A stretch of DNA of 64,000 nucleotides from Turritopsis dohrnii (GCA_027922465.2 BQMF02000008.1:1736001-1800000); one strand, 5' to 3'. Shown: positions 21,602 through 33,587, counted from the first letter of the stretch. Notes: a model not told the origin generated them from the letters alone. Made by a program: numbers and translations.

Positions 21602-22696
21602 GTGTTGACAATTTGTCCTCTTGGTGCAAATGGACAACGATGTATTATGCCGACATCAGAAGAATATTTTGGTTGCGTCTTCGGCTCGGATTTCACAAAG
21701 ACAGCAGGAGTAGAATATGAGAATTCGAGGAAGATAACAGAGAATTTGGTTGAAGCAGTCAAGAAACAAGAAATGACATATTCTATTGAGAATAAGCAAA
21801 TTAGTCGGATTAAGAATGAGACAAGATCAAAGAAGGACAAAGCTAATGAAGAAATTTTAGAAAATTTTAAACAACAAATGAATACTTCGCAGAAAAGACT
21901 ACTAGAAGTGAACAGTGAGAAAGGAGCATCCAGCTGGTTAAATGTATTACCCAACCCAAAATTTGGTTTCGATCTTAACAAGCAACAGTTTTGGGATGCA
22001 ATAAGATTGCAATATGGGTGGAATATTCCAAATCTTCCAACGATGTGCACTTGTGGCAAGAAATTTGACATCCAACACTGCATGAGTTGCAAAAAAGGAG
22101 GTTTCATCACAATGAGACATAATGATATTAGAGATTTAACAGCGTCTCTACTGTCAGAAACGTGTAAAGATGTTGAAGTTGAACCTATGTTAACGAAATT
22201 AACTGGTGAAGTAATGACCACTCCATCTGCAAAAAGTGGCGACGAAGTTCGCCTTGATATTTGTGCAAGACATTTTTGGGTAAAAGGCCAAAGAGCATTC
22301 TTTGATGTAAGGGTCATTGACCCAAACGCTTCAAGGTATTCACCCCAAAGTCTGCAAAAATGTTACGAAAGGAACGAAAAGGAGAAGAAATCAGCATATA
22401 ATGAACGAATACTAAATATTGAACATGGTAACTTTACTCCGTTGGTTTTCACTATTCAAGGAGGAATGGGTCGAGAGTGTAAAACGTTTTACAAGCGACT
22501 TTCTGAGATAGCTGCTGATAAAAGGAAGGAGCATGCATCAATCGTCACGAACTGGATACGAACAAAGATATCCTTCGCTCTTTTAAAATCAAGTCTGGTG
22601 TGTCTCCGAGGTTCCAGCAGATCACCTTGTAATCAAAACAATGTAAACATGACAGAAGACATCAGCATCGTTGTTTCAAAAACGTCACACGTGTAA
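21602..22696 (+). pseudogene. C-terminal domain of a non-LTR-like retroelement: CCHC knuckle plus restriction-like endonuclease fold (5'-truncated)
   Basis: The 364-residue frame is open, but only residues from about 105 on look conserved: FGFDLNKQQFWDAIRLQYGW, then a CxC-x7-HxxxC knuckle at Cys149/Cys151/His159/Cys163, RHNDIRDLT, VRLDI (217-220) and AFFDVRVIDPNA (232-243), then LVFTIQGGMG and a Trp-Ile-Arg region. A zinc knuckle followed by a D...DVRV core resembles the R2/R4-type restriction-like endonuclease tail of RT proteins common in cnidarian and other invertebrate genomes. No RT domain lies upstream, so this is a truncated copy; the first 100 residues may be chance reading. Unit 2 has lost nearly all of it (junction near 39925). 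Confidence 0.6.
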
Positions 22697-22976
22697 AATC
22701 CGAATGTCAATTGCTGCAATGAAGATATGTAATTGTGATTGGGAAGAATTTATTTGTAAAATGATGCAACGCAGTAAACGGTGGTCTGCGAAATACATAT
22801 AATATCTCTTTGAAAAAAAAAAAATTAAATTACAATAAGAGCCAAGAAGGTTTAGCGTAGTGGAAAAACAACGATTATTTACAATTACTCAGGCTGTAAT
22901 TTCTTTGTAGTTTCTCCTCTCGTGTTTAGATTGAATTAATAATCTTCTTCGTATGAAAGTTTAGCCAATGATAAAC

Positions 22977-23630
22977 AAAAAAATGACATGTTAATACAAC
23001 GTTTTGGATGCTTCAAGCATCCATTTTCAAGTAATCAAAAATCTTTACAAGAATGTTTTTTTTTTTATAAAATATGGCTAATTGGCTAATATATAAAAAA
23101 AATTCACACTACGTCTAATAAATACAATGGAGCTGATTTAATGGCTCTATTCAAAGGGGGATTATCTTTCATTATGAATAAGCTCTCTTTGATCTTGAGT
23201 TGATATCTATTATCCCCAGATGCCAAAATGTGGAAGTCTTTAAAAGAAGCATGATGACGGCATTCTTTGAAGTGGTCACTAATGACAGAAGGTTTGGGTT
23301 TAATTGACTCACCTGTAAGTGCTGAAATTCCCGTGTGTTCACTTATGCCAACATGGAGGTGTCTGTTGGTCTGGCCATAATAGGAGGCGTTGCAGCAGCC
23401 CCCACACTTGTAACGATATGTAACTCCAGAACATATGGAATCGGGAATTCGGTCTAAACAGACTAGATATACGTGTTTTTATTTTAAATACGACGAAGAT
23501 GTCACAACATGTCATCAACGTAGCGCCTATAGAATAAAGATTTACAATTCTCAGGGCATAATGGTAGCCAGGTATTCTCAAGGTGACAAAGAAAAGAATT
23601 GACCAATGTTGGTCCCAATGGTGAACCCAT
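22977..23630 (-). pseudogene. Penelope-like element, 3' half: RT end, GIY-YIG endonuclease, 3' tail
   Basis: On the minus strand the sequence resumes at MGSPLGPTLVNSFLCHLE, then YRRYVDDML (the YVDD catalytic motif), then after a frameshift YKCGGCCNASYYGQTNRHLH, the GIY-YIG core typical of Penelope-like elements, ending LYLLDVV with a stop at 23104-23106. A hairpin GGATGC..GCATCC follows near 23010-23025 in the 3' tail. It is the continuation of the piece at 26817-27487. Frameshifts make it inactive. The element's 3' end abuts the end of duplicon 1. Confidence 0.85.
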
Positions 23631-24413
23631 AGAAATACGAAAAGAGATAGAATAACATCAAACTTTAGCTCACCTTAGCTCTATTCAAATTTCTATTCAA
23701 TTTTCAAACAATGAGAATCCATGCGTGTTGCCTCGCCTCATTCTCTTTTATGCAATGTTTATTATTTTTTAACTACTCGGTAAAATTTGAAGTAAAAACC
23801 GAAAATTTTAAATCAAAAACGAGTATACTTAACAAGTTCATTCGTAAAAACAAATATGCTATCCTTATTATGGCTTCTAAAAGCTAACTTTTTCAGAAAA
23901 TCGGAACTGAATTCGTTTTTTCGTTTTTATGTTATAATGAAAAACATATTTTCGAATTTTCATTTCACATACTCGGACGTTTGTTTCATTATCTTACAAA
24001 CTAAAAGCGTTTTCAAGTTGTTTTCACTAGTACGACCTGCTAAGGAATATAGAATGTTGTGGTGTAAGTATCGGGACCGAAACTAATTGGTGTCCTCTTA
24101 ATTATGGTCATAAACATTGTTTACACTTTCTTAATTGTCGGCGAATAATTATCACGCCGAAAAAATAAATCTACCAATCAAAATCTCTGGTATTGAACAA
24201 TAGCGCACGTGCACAGCTGTATTATTTTAAGTTTGTAAAAACAACTCCTATTGTGCAAAGGTTGATTGAGAAGAAAGTTATGTTTCTGCCAAACCAGATT
24301 ATAAAGATCATACTTTGATCATTCATACTTTTACAGAAACCTTCCAGAAAAAAAAGTTGAAGTATTTTTCTCCAATTATAGGCAGTCAGAATATACATTT
24401 TATACATAAATAT

Positions 24414-26676
24414 CCCAGCGGGCACAAGACGTCTTTGAGACGTCTCAATTTAATCGTAAAATGGTCGTTTGCTTTTGAGATCATTTTGCGACGTCGTAGG
24501 GAGGTCTGAAAATGGGACGTCGCAATTGGGATCCTTTTACGATCAATTTGGGACCTGATGAAAATTTTCAAATTTCATTCTGCAGTCATTAAACAGTATA
24601 AATCGAGTAATACTAACATGCATATATAGAATTTACATTCGTATAGAATTCGGTTTATTGGTCGTGTAAGGGATGCTTTCACGACGTTTTTGGGACGTCT
24701 TTATACAGATTAAATAACGACCTTCGAAACAATTATTAATTTAGGATCATTTTGCGACGTCGTAGAGACGTCTGAAAATGGGACGTCGCAATTAGGATCC
24801 TTTTACGATCAAATTGCGACCTGATAAAAATTTTCAAATTTCATTCGGCAGTCATTAAACAGTAACCTTTGAGTAACAACAACATACTCCATATGGAATT
24901 TACATTCGTACCGATTCATTTTCTTGGTCGTGTCAGGGATGATTTCACGACGTTTTTGGGACGTCTTTATATAGATTAAATAACGACCTTCAAAACAATT
25001 ATTAATTTAGGATCATTTTGCGACGTCTTAGAGACGTCTGAAAATGGGACGTCGCAGTTGGGATCCTTTTACGATCAAATTGCGACCTGATAAATTCTGC
25101 AGTCAGTAAACAGTATAAATCGAGTATGCTTATATAGAATTTACATTCGTATCGAATTCTGTTTATTGGTCGTGTGAGGGATGATTTGGCGACGTTTTTG
25201 GGACGTCTTTATACAGATTAAATAACGACCTTCGAAACAATTATTAATTTAGGATCATTTTGCGACGTCGTAGAGACGTCTGAAAATGGGACGTCGCAAT
25301 TGGGATCCTTTTACGATCAATTACCTGATAAAAATTTTCAAATTTCATTCTGCAGTCGTTAAACAGTAAACAACAGTAACAACAACATACTCCATATGGA
25401 ATTTACATTTGTACCGATTGTTTTTTTTGGTTGTGTAAGGGATGCTTTCACGACGTTTTTGGGACGTGTCTATACAGATTAAATTACGACCTTCGAAAGA
25501 ATTATTAATTTTCAAAAGCGATTAATCAACAAAGATTCATCGAATAGGTTTTACTACAGTTGCATGATTTAAAGAATTTAAAATAGACCAATCACAAATA
25601 CGTAAGACAAAGAGAAATTCCCGGGTTATAAAATTCACATGTGATATAGAAAGTTTCAAAAGCAAAGACTTTCTTGTAAGAAAAGGTTAATACTGTTAAT
25701 AATGATACATGTAACATAAGTTTTAATAAAAGACGTTTAGATAAAACTTAGAAGAATTAATTAAACATGGCGTTTTGTTAAAGGTAAACTAGCAAAGTGT
25801 AAATGGAAAAAGATCTTGAGATACGATCCTGTTCGATGAAATTAACGGTGAGTTTCTGTTTTCTGAATCCATTCGGTGGGTATATTTATACATATTTATA
25901 CATTCTTGTTGAACTTAGTTTCAGCATTCCAGCATCAGAAGAGCACTGTAGATGATCCTCAAAGATCTCCTGATCGATAATGAGAAATTTCAAAAAGGCT
26001 AGCCGAAGGGAGTCTTAAATGTGGTAATACATGTGATTCAAAATTTTATAACTTGATGACAAATTAGTTAGTATATATTGACCTGTAAATTGTTGCGTTG
26101 TAAACTTTTAAAAAGAATTAAAAAAGAGACATCCGTTGAATTTGTATGTTTTGTTCTTTCGATGACCCCAACATAGATGGCTTATGATATCCCAGGAAAA
26201 GGAGGTTGTTAATAGGACGTCTCTACGATATCGTTACGGCCAGAGATTGAGAGACGTCGAGACGTCTCAGTGAAGATATGATTGGGACGTTTTCAGAGAA
26301 TCCCACTTCGCGAACATTGAGCGACGTCTCAGGGACGTCTTGGAAAGACGTCTCTACGACGACTTTACAAAGATGAACGAGTAAATCCTGCGACGTCGTT
26401 ACGATGTCGTTGGGATGTCATCGAGACGTCAAGATGTGATTGGGACGTCTTTTGAGATTCCCACTTCGCGACCATTCCGCGACGTCTCTACGACGATAAA
26501 TTTCATAATCCTGCGACGTCGTTACGACGTCGTTGGGATGTCATCGGGACGTCTCAGTGAAGATGTGATTGGGACGTCTTTTGAAATTCCCACTTCACGA
26601 CCATTTTGCGACGTCTTAGGGACGTCTGGGAAAGACGTCTTTACGACGTCTTTACGACGTCTTTGTGCCCACTGGG
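24414..26676. mobile_element. GACGTC-rich TIR element (2.3 kb) nested in X
   Basis: Ends CCCAGCGGGCACAAGACGTC and complement CCCAGTGGGCACAAAGACGT, flanked by ATAT on both sides (24410-24413 and 26677-26680). The palindrome GACGTC and its variants occur dozens of times, concentrated in the left 1 kb and the right 0.5 kb. The middle (25500-26200) is ordinary AT-rich sequence without a recognisable protein. The superfamily is not identified. Confidence 0.75.
24479..25500. repeat. Tandem repeat, unit about 245-270 bp, four copies
   Basis: Each unit has ATCATTTTGCGACGTCGTAG, then GAAAATGGGACGTCGCA, TTTTCAAATTTCATTC, and TTTTTGGGACGTCTTTATA. Unit starts at about 24480, 24745, 25012 and 25254. It makes up the left half of the GACGTC element. 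Confidence 0.8.
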
Positions 26677-26816
26677 ATATTTTTAATGCCATTTATATAT
26701 GTCAAGGCAACTCTTTTAAGAATCTTTTGATATTTACGACAAAGCAGTGAAGTGGTGATATTATTCAATGCAGTGATGATCTCTGTTTCATCAGAAAGCT
26801 GTATTTCTGTATTTCT

Positions 26817-27487
26817 ATGGTGAACCCATGACTACACCGTCTATTTGTTGATACAACACTTCATTAAAGAAAAAATATGATTCGTGTGTGGTAGTTCTAA
26901 GAAGAGTCTTGAAATCATCCTTACTTAAGCCATTAACTGTGTCAGTGTTTTCAAAAAGTAAATCTGTACATAATTCAATAGTTTCTATTAAAGAGTAGTG
27001 AACAGTGAAGTGACATTTAAACTTGCCATAAATAACTTGTGACCTTGATCGCGGATTTCATTGGCAAATTGAAAAGAATCTGTCACTGTATACTTATTGG
27101 ATGTAAGAGTAGCAAGTTTAGGTACCAAATATTTTGCAAGATTATACACAAGAGTACCTTGGCAGAAAGTATAGGTCTAAATGGTGGACATGCACCTGTA
27201 CAGGCCTTGTGAACCTTGCATAAACCGTATAATATACCTGGATGAGTACCAACTGGTCTAAATCGGTTATAATTATCTTTACTGAGTTTACCACTTTTCA
27301 ACAACTGTTGGTAGATGTTTGTCAGCTTCTTCTCTTGATTGGTACTAAAATTTAAAAGTTTGTCGTTAGTAATATTCAATCTCTTAAATTTAGTTTGTTC
27401 ACTCAAGATTTCTTCCATTTTAGTAATATACACGTCTTTATCTAGTATAACAACTGAATTACCTTTATCAGACTTTTGTATAACCAT
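26817..27487 (-). pseudogene. Penelope-like element, RT N-terminal half
   Basis: Reading from 27487: VIQKSDKGNSVVILD (the DKG motif of RT motif 1), YGLCKVHKA followed by PPFRPILSA (K.HK..PPFRPI), then after a frameshift near 27160 LAKYLVPKL, SLNVTSLFTNIPL and YQQIDGVVMGS up to 26817. These are the standard Penelope-like RT blocks 1 to 5. The protein is cut at both ends by copies of X: at MGSP by the X insertion and at the 5' side (27488) by the second X-like repeat, so the ATG at 27487 is not a real start. Confidence 0.85.
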
Positions 27488-28189
27488 AGAAATACGAAAA
27501 GAGATAGAATAACATCAAACTTTATTCAAATTTCTATTCAATTTTCAAACAATGAGAATCCATGCGTGTTGTCTCGCCTCATTCTCTTTTATGCAATGTT
27601 TATTATTTTTTAACTACTCGGTAAAATTTGAAGTAAAAACCGAAAATTTTAAATCAAAAACGAGTATACTTAACAAGTTCATTCGTAAAAACAAATATGC
27701 TATCCTTATTATGGCTTCTAAAAGCTAACTTTTTCAGAAAATCGGAACTGAATTCGTTTTTTCGTTTTTATGTTATAATGAAAAACATATTTTCGAATTT
27801 TCATTTCACATACTCGGACGTTTGTTTCAATATCTTACAAACTAAAAGCGTTTTCAAGTTGTTTTCACTAGTACGACCTCCTAAGGAATATAGAATGTTG
27901 TGGTGTAAGTATCGGGACCGAAACTAATTGGTGTCCTCTTAATTATGGTCATAATCATTGTTTACACTTTCTTAATTGTCGGCGAATAATTATCACGCCG
28001 AAAAAATAAATCTACCAATCAAAATCTCTGGTATTGAACAATAGCGCACGTGCACAGCTGTATTATTTTAAGTTTGTAAAAACAATTTCCTATTGTGCAA
28101 AGGGTTGAGTGTGAAGAAAGTTATATTTCTGCCAAACCAGTTTATAAAGATCATACTTTGATCATTCATACTTTTACGGAAACCTTCCA
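27488..28189. repeat. Second copy of the left 0.7 kb of X
   Basis: Near-identical to 23631-24353, in the same orientation, and starts with the same AGAAATACGAAAAGAG directly after CCAT of the Penelope sequence. It breaks off at the left end of duplicon 2, so its right end was lost or lies elsewhere. The 76-residue frames inside both copies are not considered genes. Confidence 0.85.
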
Positions 28190-28509
28190 AAAATGATTGT
28201 GGTTTAAATTAAAATGTCCACATGTCCTAAACACTGGATTTTTAAGGGTCAAAGAGTGAGTGCGTATTAGACTGGAGAACCAAATTTTAGCTTTTTAGTA
28301 TTAAAGAAGGTAATTGTGGAAAAAGAGTACTAAAAAAAGGCTTCTCAATAGAAAAAGTAAAAATGAAACAATAGCAAAATGTAATGTTTGCATTCAGGTG
28401 ACTGTCCTTAATGAAAAGTGCGTATAGTTATGATCGCTATGCTCTACTATACGATGCTATACTCTTACTCACAACATGTCACCACAAGTAACTTGCAATA
28501 TTGACTTAC

Positions 28510-29528
28510 ACCTTTGAATTGTTTAGGCATAGGAAGGAATGTGCTTAACCAATACATCCAGCTACTTTTGTTTCACAGGTGATGAATGTGTGTAATGCAA
28601 TTGCTCCTCCTTGACTGATACCACCTAAACATGCAAGTTGACATTGTTTAATTCAAAATTCACCGATTTATACGTCTAAAGAAATCTTAAGAAGAACTTG
28701 CCAATTATTATTCTGTCAGAAGGAATGCCACTTTTCTCTTCTTCTACAATGAGTTTTTTTTTACTAGCATGGAAACAATTATATAGTATGTAGTAAAGTT
28801 ATAATCCCTAAAACAAGTTCAATTGAGTTTCAAAAACCTGTACGCAAATCAAAATCATTTTCTCCACGTTACTTACAAAAATCTGAGGATTCATTTACTC
28901 CTTTTTCATTTCCATCTGCATCAAATGATAAGGAATCTATATCAAACCTACAATAAAGGTTTCAAAATAGCACTAACATTTAAAAGAATGACAGAACAAA
29001 CCATCATATTAAAGGATAAAAACAGTTAACTACAATATAGAGCTTTACCATGAAGGCATGTGCATACCACCATTAATGGTCACTTTCTGAATAGGCCTAA
29101 AAACAGTAAAAAAAATTTAAAATAGAATTTCATTTGAGGTCGATCAGGGGAAGACTTCATTTTAGGATAATATCAGGAAAAAATGTACACATGTATTTAA
29201 CATATGGTAATGCCATTTTTTCTAATTATGACAGTCAATCACGCCTAAAATAGTTTTACCACCAAACGTCACTTGTCAACTGATCTTCTGCGTAGAAGAC
29301 AGGTATTTAATTTGCTTCTTTTTTCTAAGAACTAAGTATTAACTTTTTCAACTGATCAAACAGGTCAGAACATGTATTAGTTACCCATTGTCACCTAGTC
29401 CATGCATAAAAATAACCTAAAAGAAATACTGCAGTAAGTAGGAGTGTTGCTACAGCTTCTACCATTAACATGTGATAACTTACTGTAGCAGTATGTTTGA
29501 TCTTCGGCAAACAAACAGGACCTGACAT
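28510..29528 (-). pseudogene. Acyl-protein thioesterase pseudogene, 5' part only (LYPLA copy D)
   Basis: Carries exons 1 to 7 of the LYPLA layout: start exon 29528-29484 (MSGPVCLPKIK), HGLGDTG exon near 29400, exon 3 near 29225, exons 4 to 6, and the GISQGG exon at 28624-28510. Exon 3 has the same TGG to TGA stop as copy A, and exon 7 has the same one-base loss before the AGC codon, so these lesions predate the segmental duplication. Exons 8 to 10 are absent because the duplication begins in intron 7. Not functional. Confidence 0.85.
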
Positions 29529-29811
29529 TATTTATTTTAAATCTATTATGGAAACACAGCTGAAAATCATTTGTCTTTTAGAATTTATACTATCATAAAG
29601 CAATTAGTAGAAATATTTTTCTGTTTCACTTGTGTTGCCCATATTTAGGTCATTTAGGCGTTCCCTGTGTCTTTGCTGCTTGTTTTTATAGAAAACGTAA
29701 ATTAGAATTACAAATATTTTACTGTTCTAATATTTAATATGGATTAACAGTACCTTTAATCAAATCAGATCTCTAGATGTGACTTATTAGAAAATGAGCA
29801 CACAAATTATA

Positions 29812-32095
29812 CAATGTGTTTCAAAACTTTGGCAACAAAAATTTTCATCGCATTTTTGAAGAAAATACCCAATTAATTTTTATAAATTTTGTATCGATGG
29901 AATTCTTATTTTTTGGTCTTTCTCGTGATGTAATGTTTGTAGGAAATGGAAAAGTAGAAGAAGAGAAAATTGAAAAATAAGTTTGGAAAAACTCATTGAT
30001 CTCTTAACGATCAATTAAGATGTTTAACAATAAGATCAATTTCCGAAAACAAAAACAGTTATGTAACAATTTTTTATCGCTTTCACTTTAACAAAGCCAA
30101 TGTTACGCACGTTTGAAAAATTTTACGTGGGCAATTACTTTAATTGAGAGCATAAAAGATTTTGCACCTTAAACAGTAAAGATACGGTTGTTAACTTTAT
30201 GTCTTAATTACTCGTTAAAAACTTATAAAGTTTAAAAAGTTTAATAGCTTTACTTGCTTTTTATCAACAAAATTCTTCAAAGTTTGGATGAATTTTAATT
30301 GATGCGTAATTAAGTGTGCGGGAACATTCAAACCATATTCTCGTATCTTATGCCCCATTAATAAGAAAAGAAAACATTGTTGTTTAAAGTCTGCTTTCAT
30401 CCTCATTTTTCATTTTGTAATTTATTACAAAATGAAGAATCGTTGACCAACAAATATTTATCGTCGTCCTCTATTAAACGCCGCATCCAAAAGTTGGAAT
30501 TTTAAATAAACGCCACGGCAAATCACCAGAAACTATTTGCTACAAAGAAAGAAATATGCGTAAACTGTAAGTATGTGTGAACTGTAAGTATGAATATTTA
30601 TTTTATATCATCACAGAACATACATCACAGACAGTCAAAAGAAAACAAACAGCCAAGAAAAAAAAACATTTTTTGTTGAAAGTTGGAGATTTGATGTTTC
30701 ACGTAAAATCGCTACTGAGGGGTACTTCGGGTCCCATATCTTCTGAACGACCCATCGGTTTGCCCTCAAACTTTATAACTTTTTTTTTGACTAAGGCAGG
30801 GCTACCACTGGTGCAGAAATGAAAGTTAAAGCTTAAGTAGAAAAAAAGCTTTATTTTTTAAATCGCAAATTTAACCGCTAAAAATCGCGAATTTTACAAC
30901 CAAAAAGATATTCAAGTATAGTGCTTTTGATTATCATAAACATGCAAAAAAAATTTTTGGAATCGGAAGTGGCTATCAAAAGTTATGAGGTAATTTGTTT
31001 CCACTGCCAATTATATCGAGACAGCAAGACGGAAATGAAACAAATTGAGTGTCAATTTTGCCATCCTTCTTGGATCAATTCAAGAAAGTCTCACTCGAAA
31101 AAATGCGAGGGACTTATGCTTCAAAGAGGAAGATGGAGTCAACAACGCTCTGGACGAATCAATCAAACGAGATGAGATCAAAAGGTGGACAAGCTGGCTA
31201 AGGTACATAAACAAAATGTTCCTGTCAGGTCGATACTATCGATGCCTGGTTCTCCGTATTACGAAATAGCGGAAAAAGTGACAAAATGGCTGTCCGTGAT
31301 CCCGGAATCAAAAATTAACTGCTCAATCCACTGATAAGCTCAAAACCGTAAAGCTAGATCCAGACGAAGTTACGATATCATTTGACGTGTGCTTCCTTTA
31401 CACTAACGTCCTGTAAGTGAGGCAATCGACAATGTATGCTGCAGATCTTCTATATTCCGGCAGATACGAAACACCTCCAGTCGACAAGGAAACGTTCACC
31501 ACCCTCACAAAGTTAGCAGTAACTGATGTGGTATTGGTGACGTTGTTTCAGACAAGTTGACAATCTAACAATGGCTTGCAAAATTCAAAGAAGCGATAAA
31601 AGACGATGGCAAACTCTATGAAAGGTATATGGATGACATCCTGAGGTCAATTAAGAAATCTCAAGTACAATCAAAGCTACGTGAAATCAACGTCTTACAT
31701 CCCAACTTGAAGTTTTATTATTATTATTAGATTTTCTCAGAGGACCACCGTTGACTGGGCTTTGGAAATAATACATTAACTAGATATAAAAATCCATACA
31801 TTGTTTTGATCAGTGTTTTGGCCTCTACAACATGGGTACACTTTCCGTTGTCAATTTGTAAATTTAGCTTTTCGTTAACTCAAGGCATGCTGAATGTGGA
31901 CATAGGCGGCGAGCAACGCTGCCTTGGCAGCAAATGTGAATAGAATTTACAGAAGTCATTTCCAGATTATTACACATACATTGATTGTTAAAAAATTAAT
32001 GAGTTTTTCGAAACTTATTTCTTCGATTTTCTCTTCTTGTTCTTTTCCATTTCCTGCAGTATTATTTCTTGTTGCCAATTTTTTGAAACACCCTG
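29812..32095. mobile_element. Mariner-type long-TIR element with RT remnant (unit 2 copy)
   Basis: Left end CAATGTGTTTCAAAACTTTG, right end complement CAGGGTGTTTCAAAAAATTG, TA on both sides. Copy of 12235-15321, shorter because it lacks the 716-bp insertion at 13702-14417. Confidence 0.55.
30930..31745 (+). pseudogene. Penelope-like reverse transcriptase remnant (unit 2 copy)
   Basis: More continuous than the unit 1 copy: EEEDGVNNALDE, VHKQNVPVRS (VHK..PVR), then SPYYEIAEKVTKW, DEVTISFDVC, and near 31620 YERYMDDIL with an intact catalytic DD. A short deletion near 31570 removes the TMGSP region that survives in unit 1. Frames shift several times. Confidence 0.65.
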
Positions 32096-32138
32096 TATTA
32101 CCATAACATAATAATAATGATACAAACTAGAGGGAATA

Positions 32139-33471
32139 TCTCAAATTTATAATTTAGATCGATAGTGCATGTGCATTTAACCATGTAAACATTTGAAAAT
32201 CATCTATATAGGTGAATCTCATCATTACAAAACTTTTATACCACAAAATGCCATTCATGCAAATTCCAGGAAGAAAGTGTGTAATCGAAACATGAGGATG
32301 AGATTCGTGTGTTATCAAGTGGACGGAGCTAATGGCTTTTTCAGCATTTTATTCAATTATGCAAAGGTGTGCCTTTCTTGAATACACTGGATATCAAACA
32401 AAATGAAAATTATTTCGCACGCCTTTCAAGATGATTTTGTAAGAAAAATGTGAGCCAAGAAAAACAACAACGTCTCCTTCGATAAAAATTATGAATAAAT
32501 AAAAACAAAAATTTTATCCAAAATACTGCAAAAACAAAGTAAACAAAACAAAGAAAAAACAAGAATGGTTTGTTAGGCGGATGGAAGTTAGAGTTAAAAA
32601 TTAAACCCGCATCTACTGAATTTTCTTCTTGACTGAGGTGATCTTTGAAGCACGAGGTATTGGTAACATCAAAAGCGTAAATAAAGTTTTTGTTTTTCCT
32701 TATGGTTAAGATCTATTTTTTTGCATTTAAGTGGTAAAATATAAAAACAAACAACAAAAGCATTTTATAGAAAACCTTAGCCTGCGTACGTTCATTACAA
32801 TCGCAGACTCAGTTAGCGTAGGCTAACTGCCATTTCAGCCGGAGAAGTGGAGTAGTAGTAGGAGTCCAAGAGTGTTTTAATATGGTATTCGCTTTCACTG
32901 CTACCGTAGTAAGGCCATGTAACTTGGACACTTTTACTTAAAATGTCTAACTATCCCTGACAGTGACGGTTTCCTTGTGAAATCAAATCTTCTTGGAATT
33001 TCCTGAAATAGCCTACATATTGTAATGAATTCAACACTTTTACAGCCAAAATCGCTGAAATACATTCCCAAAATATAAGATTTTTGACTCTTGAAAGAAG
33101 TTTGATATACAAAGTTTTATAAAATAGAACACCAATAATGTAGGCAACAACGAACATAAGGTGGTTTGGAAAATTCCAAAGTCCAGAGATTTACGACGTG
33201 TGGGCTGGTGAAGAGCTGATTTCACCGTGGAGCACAAAGAGGAGGAGGAGAATCACTTAATCGACGACAATTCGGATGATGATGACGTTATTTGTATTGA
33301 CTAATAATTTTATGTTTGTTATGGCAGTTTTTTATTGCATACTTCTTTTTACGAAAGTGTGAACGAACGACGATTATTTTAGAAACTAAAGAATTCACCG
33401 TCGTCTATTTTCATAAGCTGCCGCCCTGTTGGTGGTGTTCCCTAAGAAAGCTGTTCCGTGTTTGTGCACAA
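32139..33471. other. Non-homologous block private to unit 2; no gene recognised
   Basis: Replaces 15365-16520 of unit 1. The first 100 bp matches the repeat at 51670-51760. A short inverted pair (TTAGCCTGCGTA and GCGTAGGCTAA) lies at about 32778-32827. An acidic tail-like frame with a stop (NSDDDDVICID, 33233-33303) is visible but has no recognisable upstream exon. Confidence 0.5.
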
Positions 33472-33587
33472 GCATAGCACCCAAGACTAAAAGCTCGCCC
33501 TATCTGAGGCGTTTGTCCATTGTAGTGTCAGGGAGATCGTTATCATTAAAGTTAAAGTGATGTCTTCTTATTCGAAAATTCAAACTA

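Larger units (their letters stand above)
10542..22974. repeat. Segmental duplication, unit 1 (direct repeat of 28190-42024)
   Basis: Apart from listed indels, this 12.4-kb stretch aligns end to end with 28190-42024. The homology starts at AAAATGATTGTGG inside the LYPLA-A intron and ends at AGTTTAGCCAATGA. Blocks that differ: 13702-14417 only here; 15365-16520 replaced by 32139-33471 in unit 2; about 20819-20940 only here; a 1.4-kb block (37390-38780) missing here; the retroelement ORF 21690-22820 mostly missing from unit 2; and a LINE (40076-42008) only in unit 2. Confidence 0.9.
23631..26816. mobile_element. Insertion X: 13-bp target duplication, 8-bp TIR, splits the Penelope RT
   Basis: ATGGTGAACCCAT occurs at 23618-23630 and again at 26817-26829. 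Between them the segment starts AGAAATAC and ends GTATTTCT. Joining the flanks restores the RT motif MGSPLGP on the minus strand. Without the nested GACGTC element X is about 0.92 kb and has no coding capacity. Its first 0.7 kb is repeated at 27488-28189. A 13-bp duplication is long for a DNA transposon; no poly(A) end is seen. Class unknown. Confidence 0.78.

Noticed and set aside
21571..22317. 248-codon minus-strand frame
   Set aside because: Antisense shadow of the CCHC/endonuclease frame, which shows recognisable motifs on the + strand.
22985..23045. Possible hammerhead ribozyme in the Penelope 3' tail
   Set aside because: A GGATGC..GCATCC hairpin followed by AAAACG is visible, but the full CUGANGA/GAAA core could not be placed.
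23856..24086. 76-codon frame repeated at 27697-27927
   Set aside because: Duplicated because the underlying X repeat is duplicated; AT-rich composition, no conserved-codon pattern, no start or splice context.
26415..26750. 111-codon frame (DVIGTSFEIPTSRP repeats)
   Set aside because: Its repeats are simply the GACGTC element read in one frame; the same words occur non-coding on both strands.
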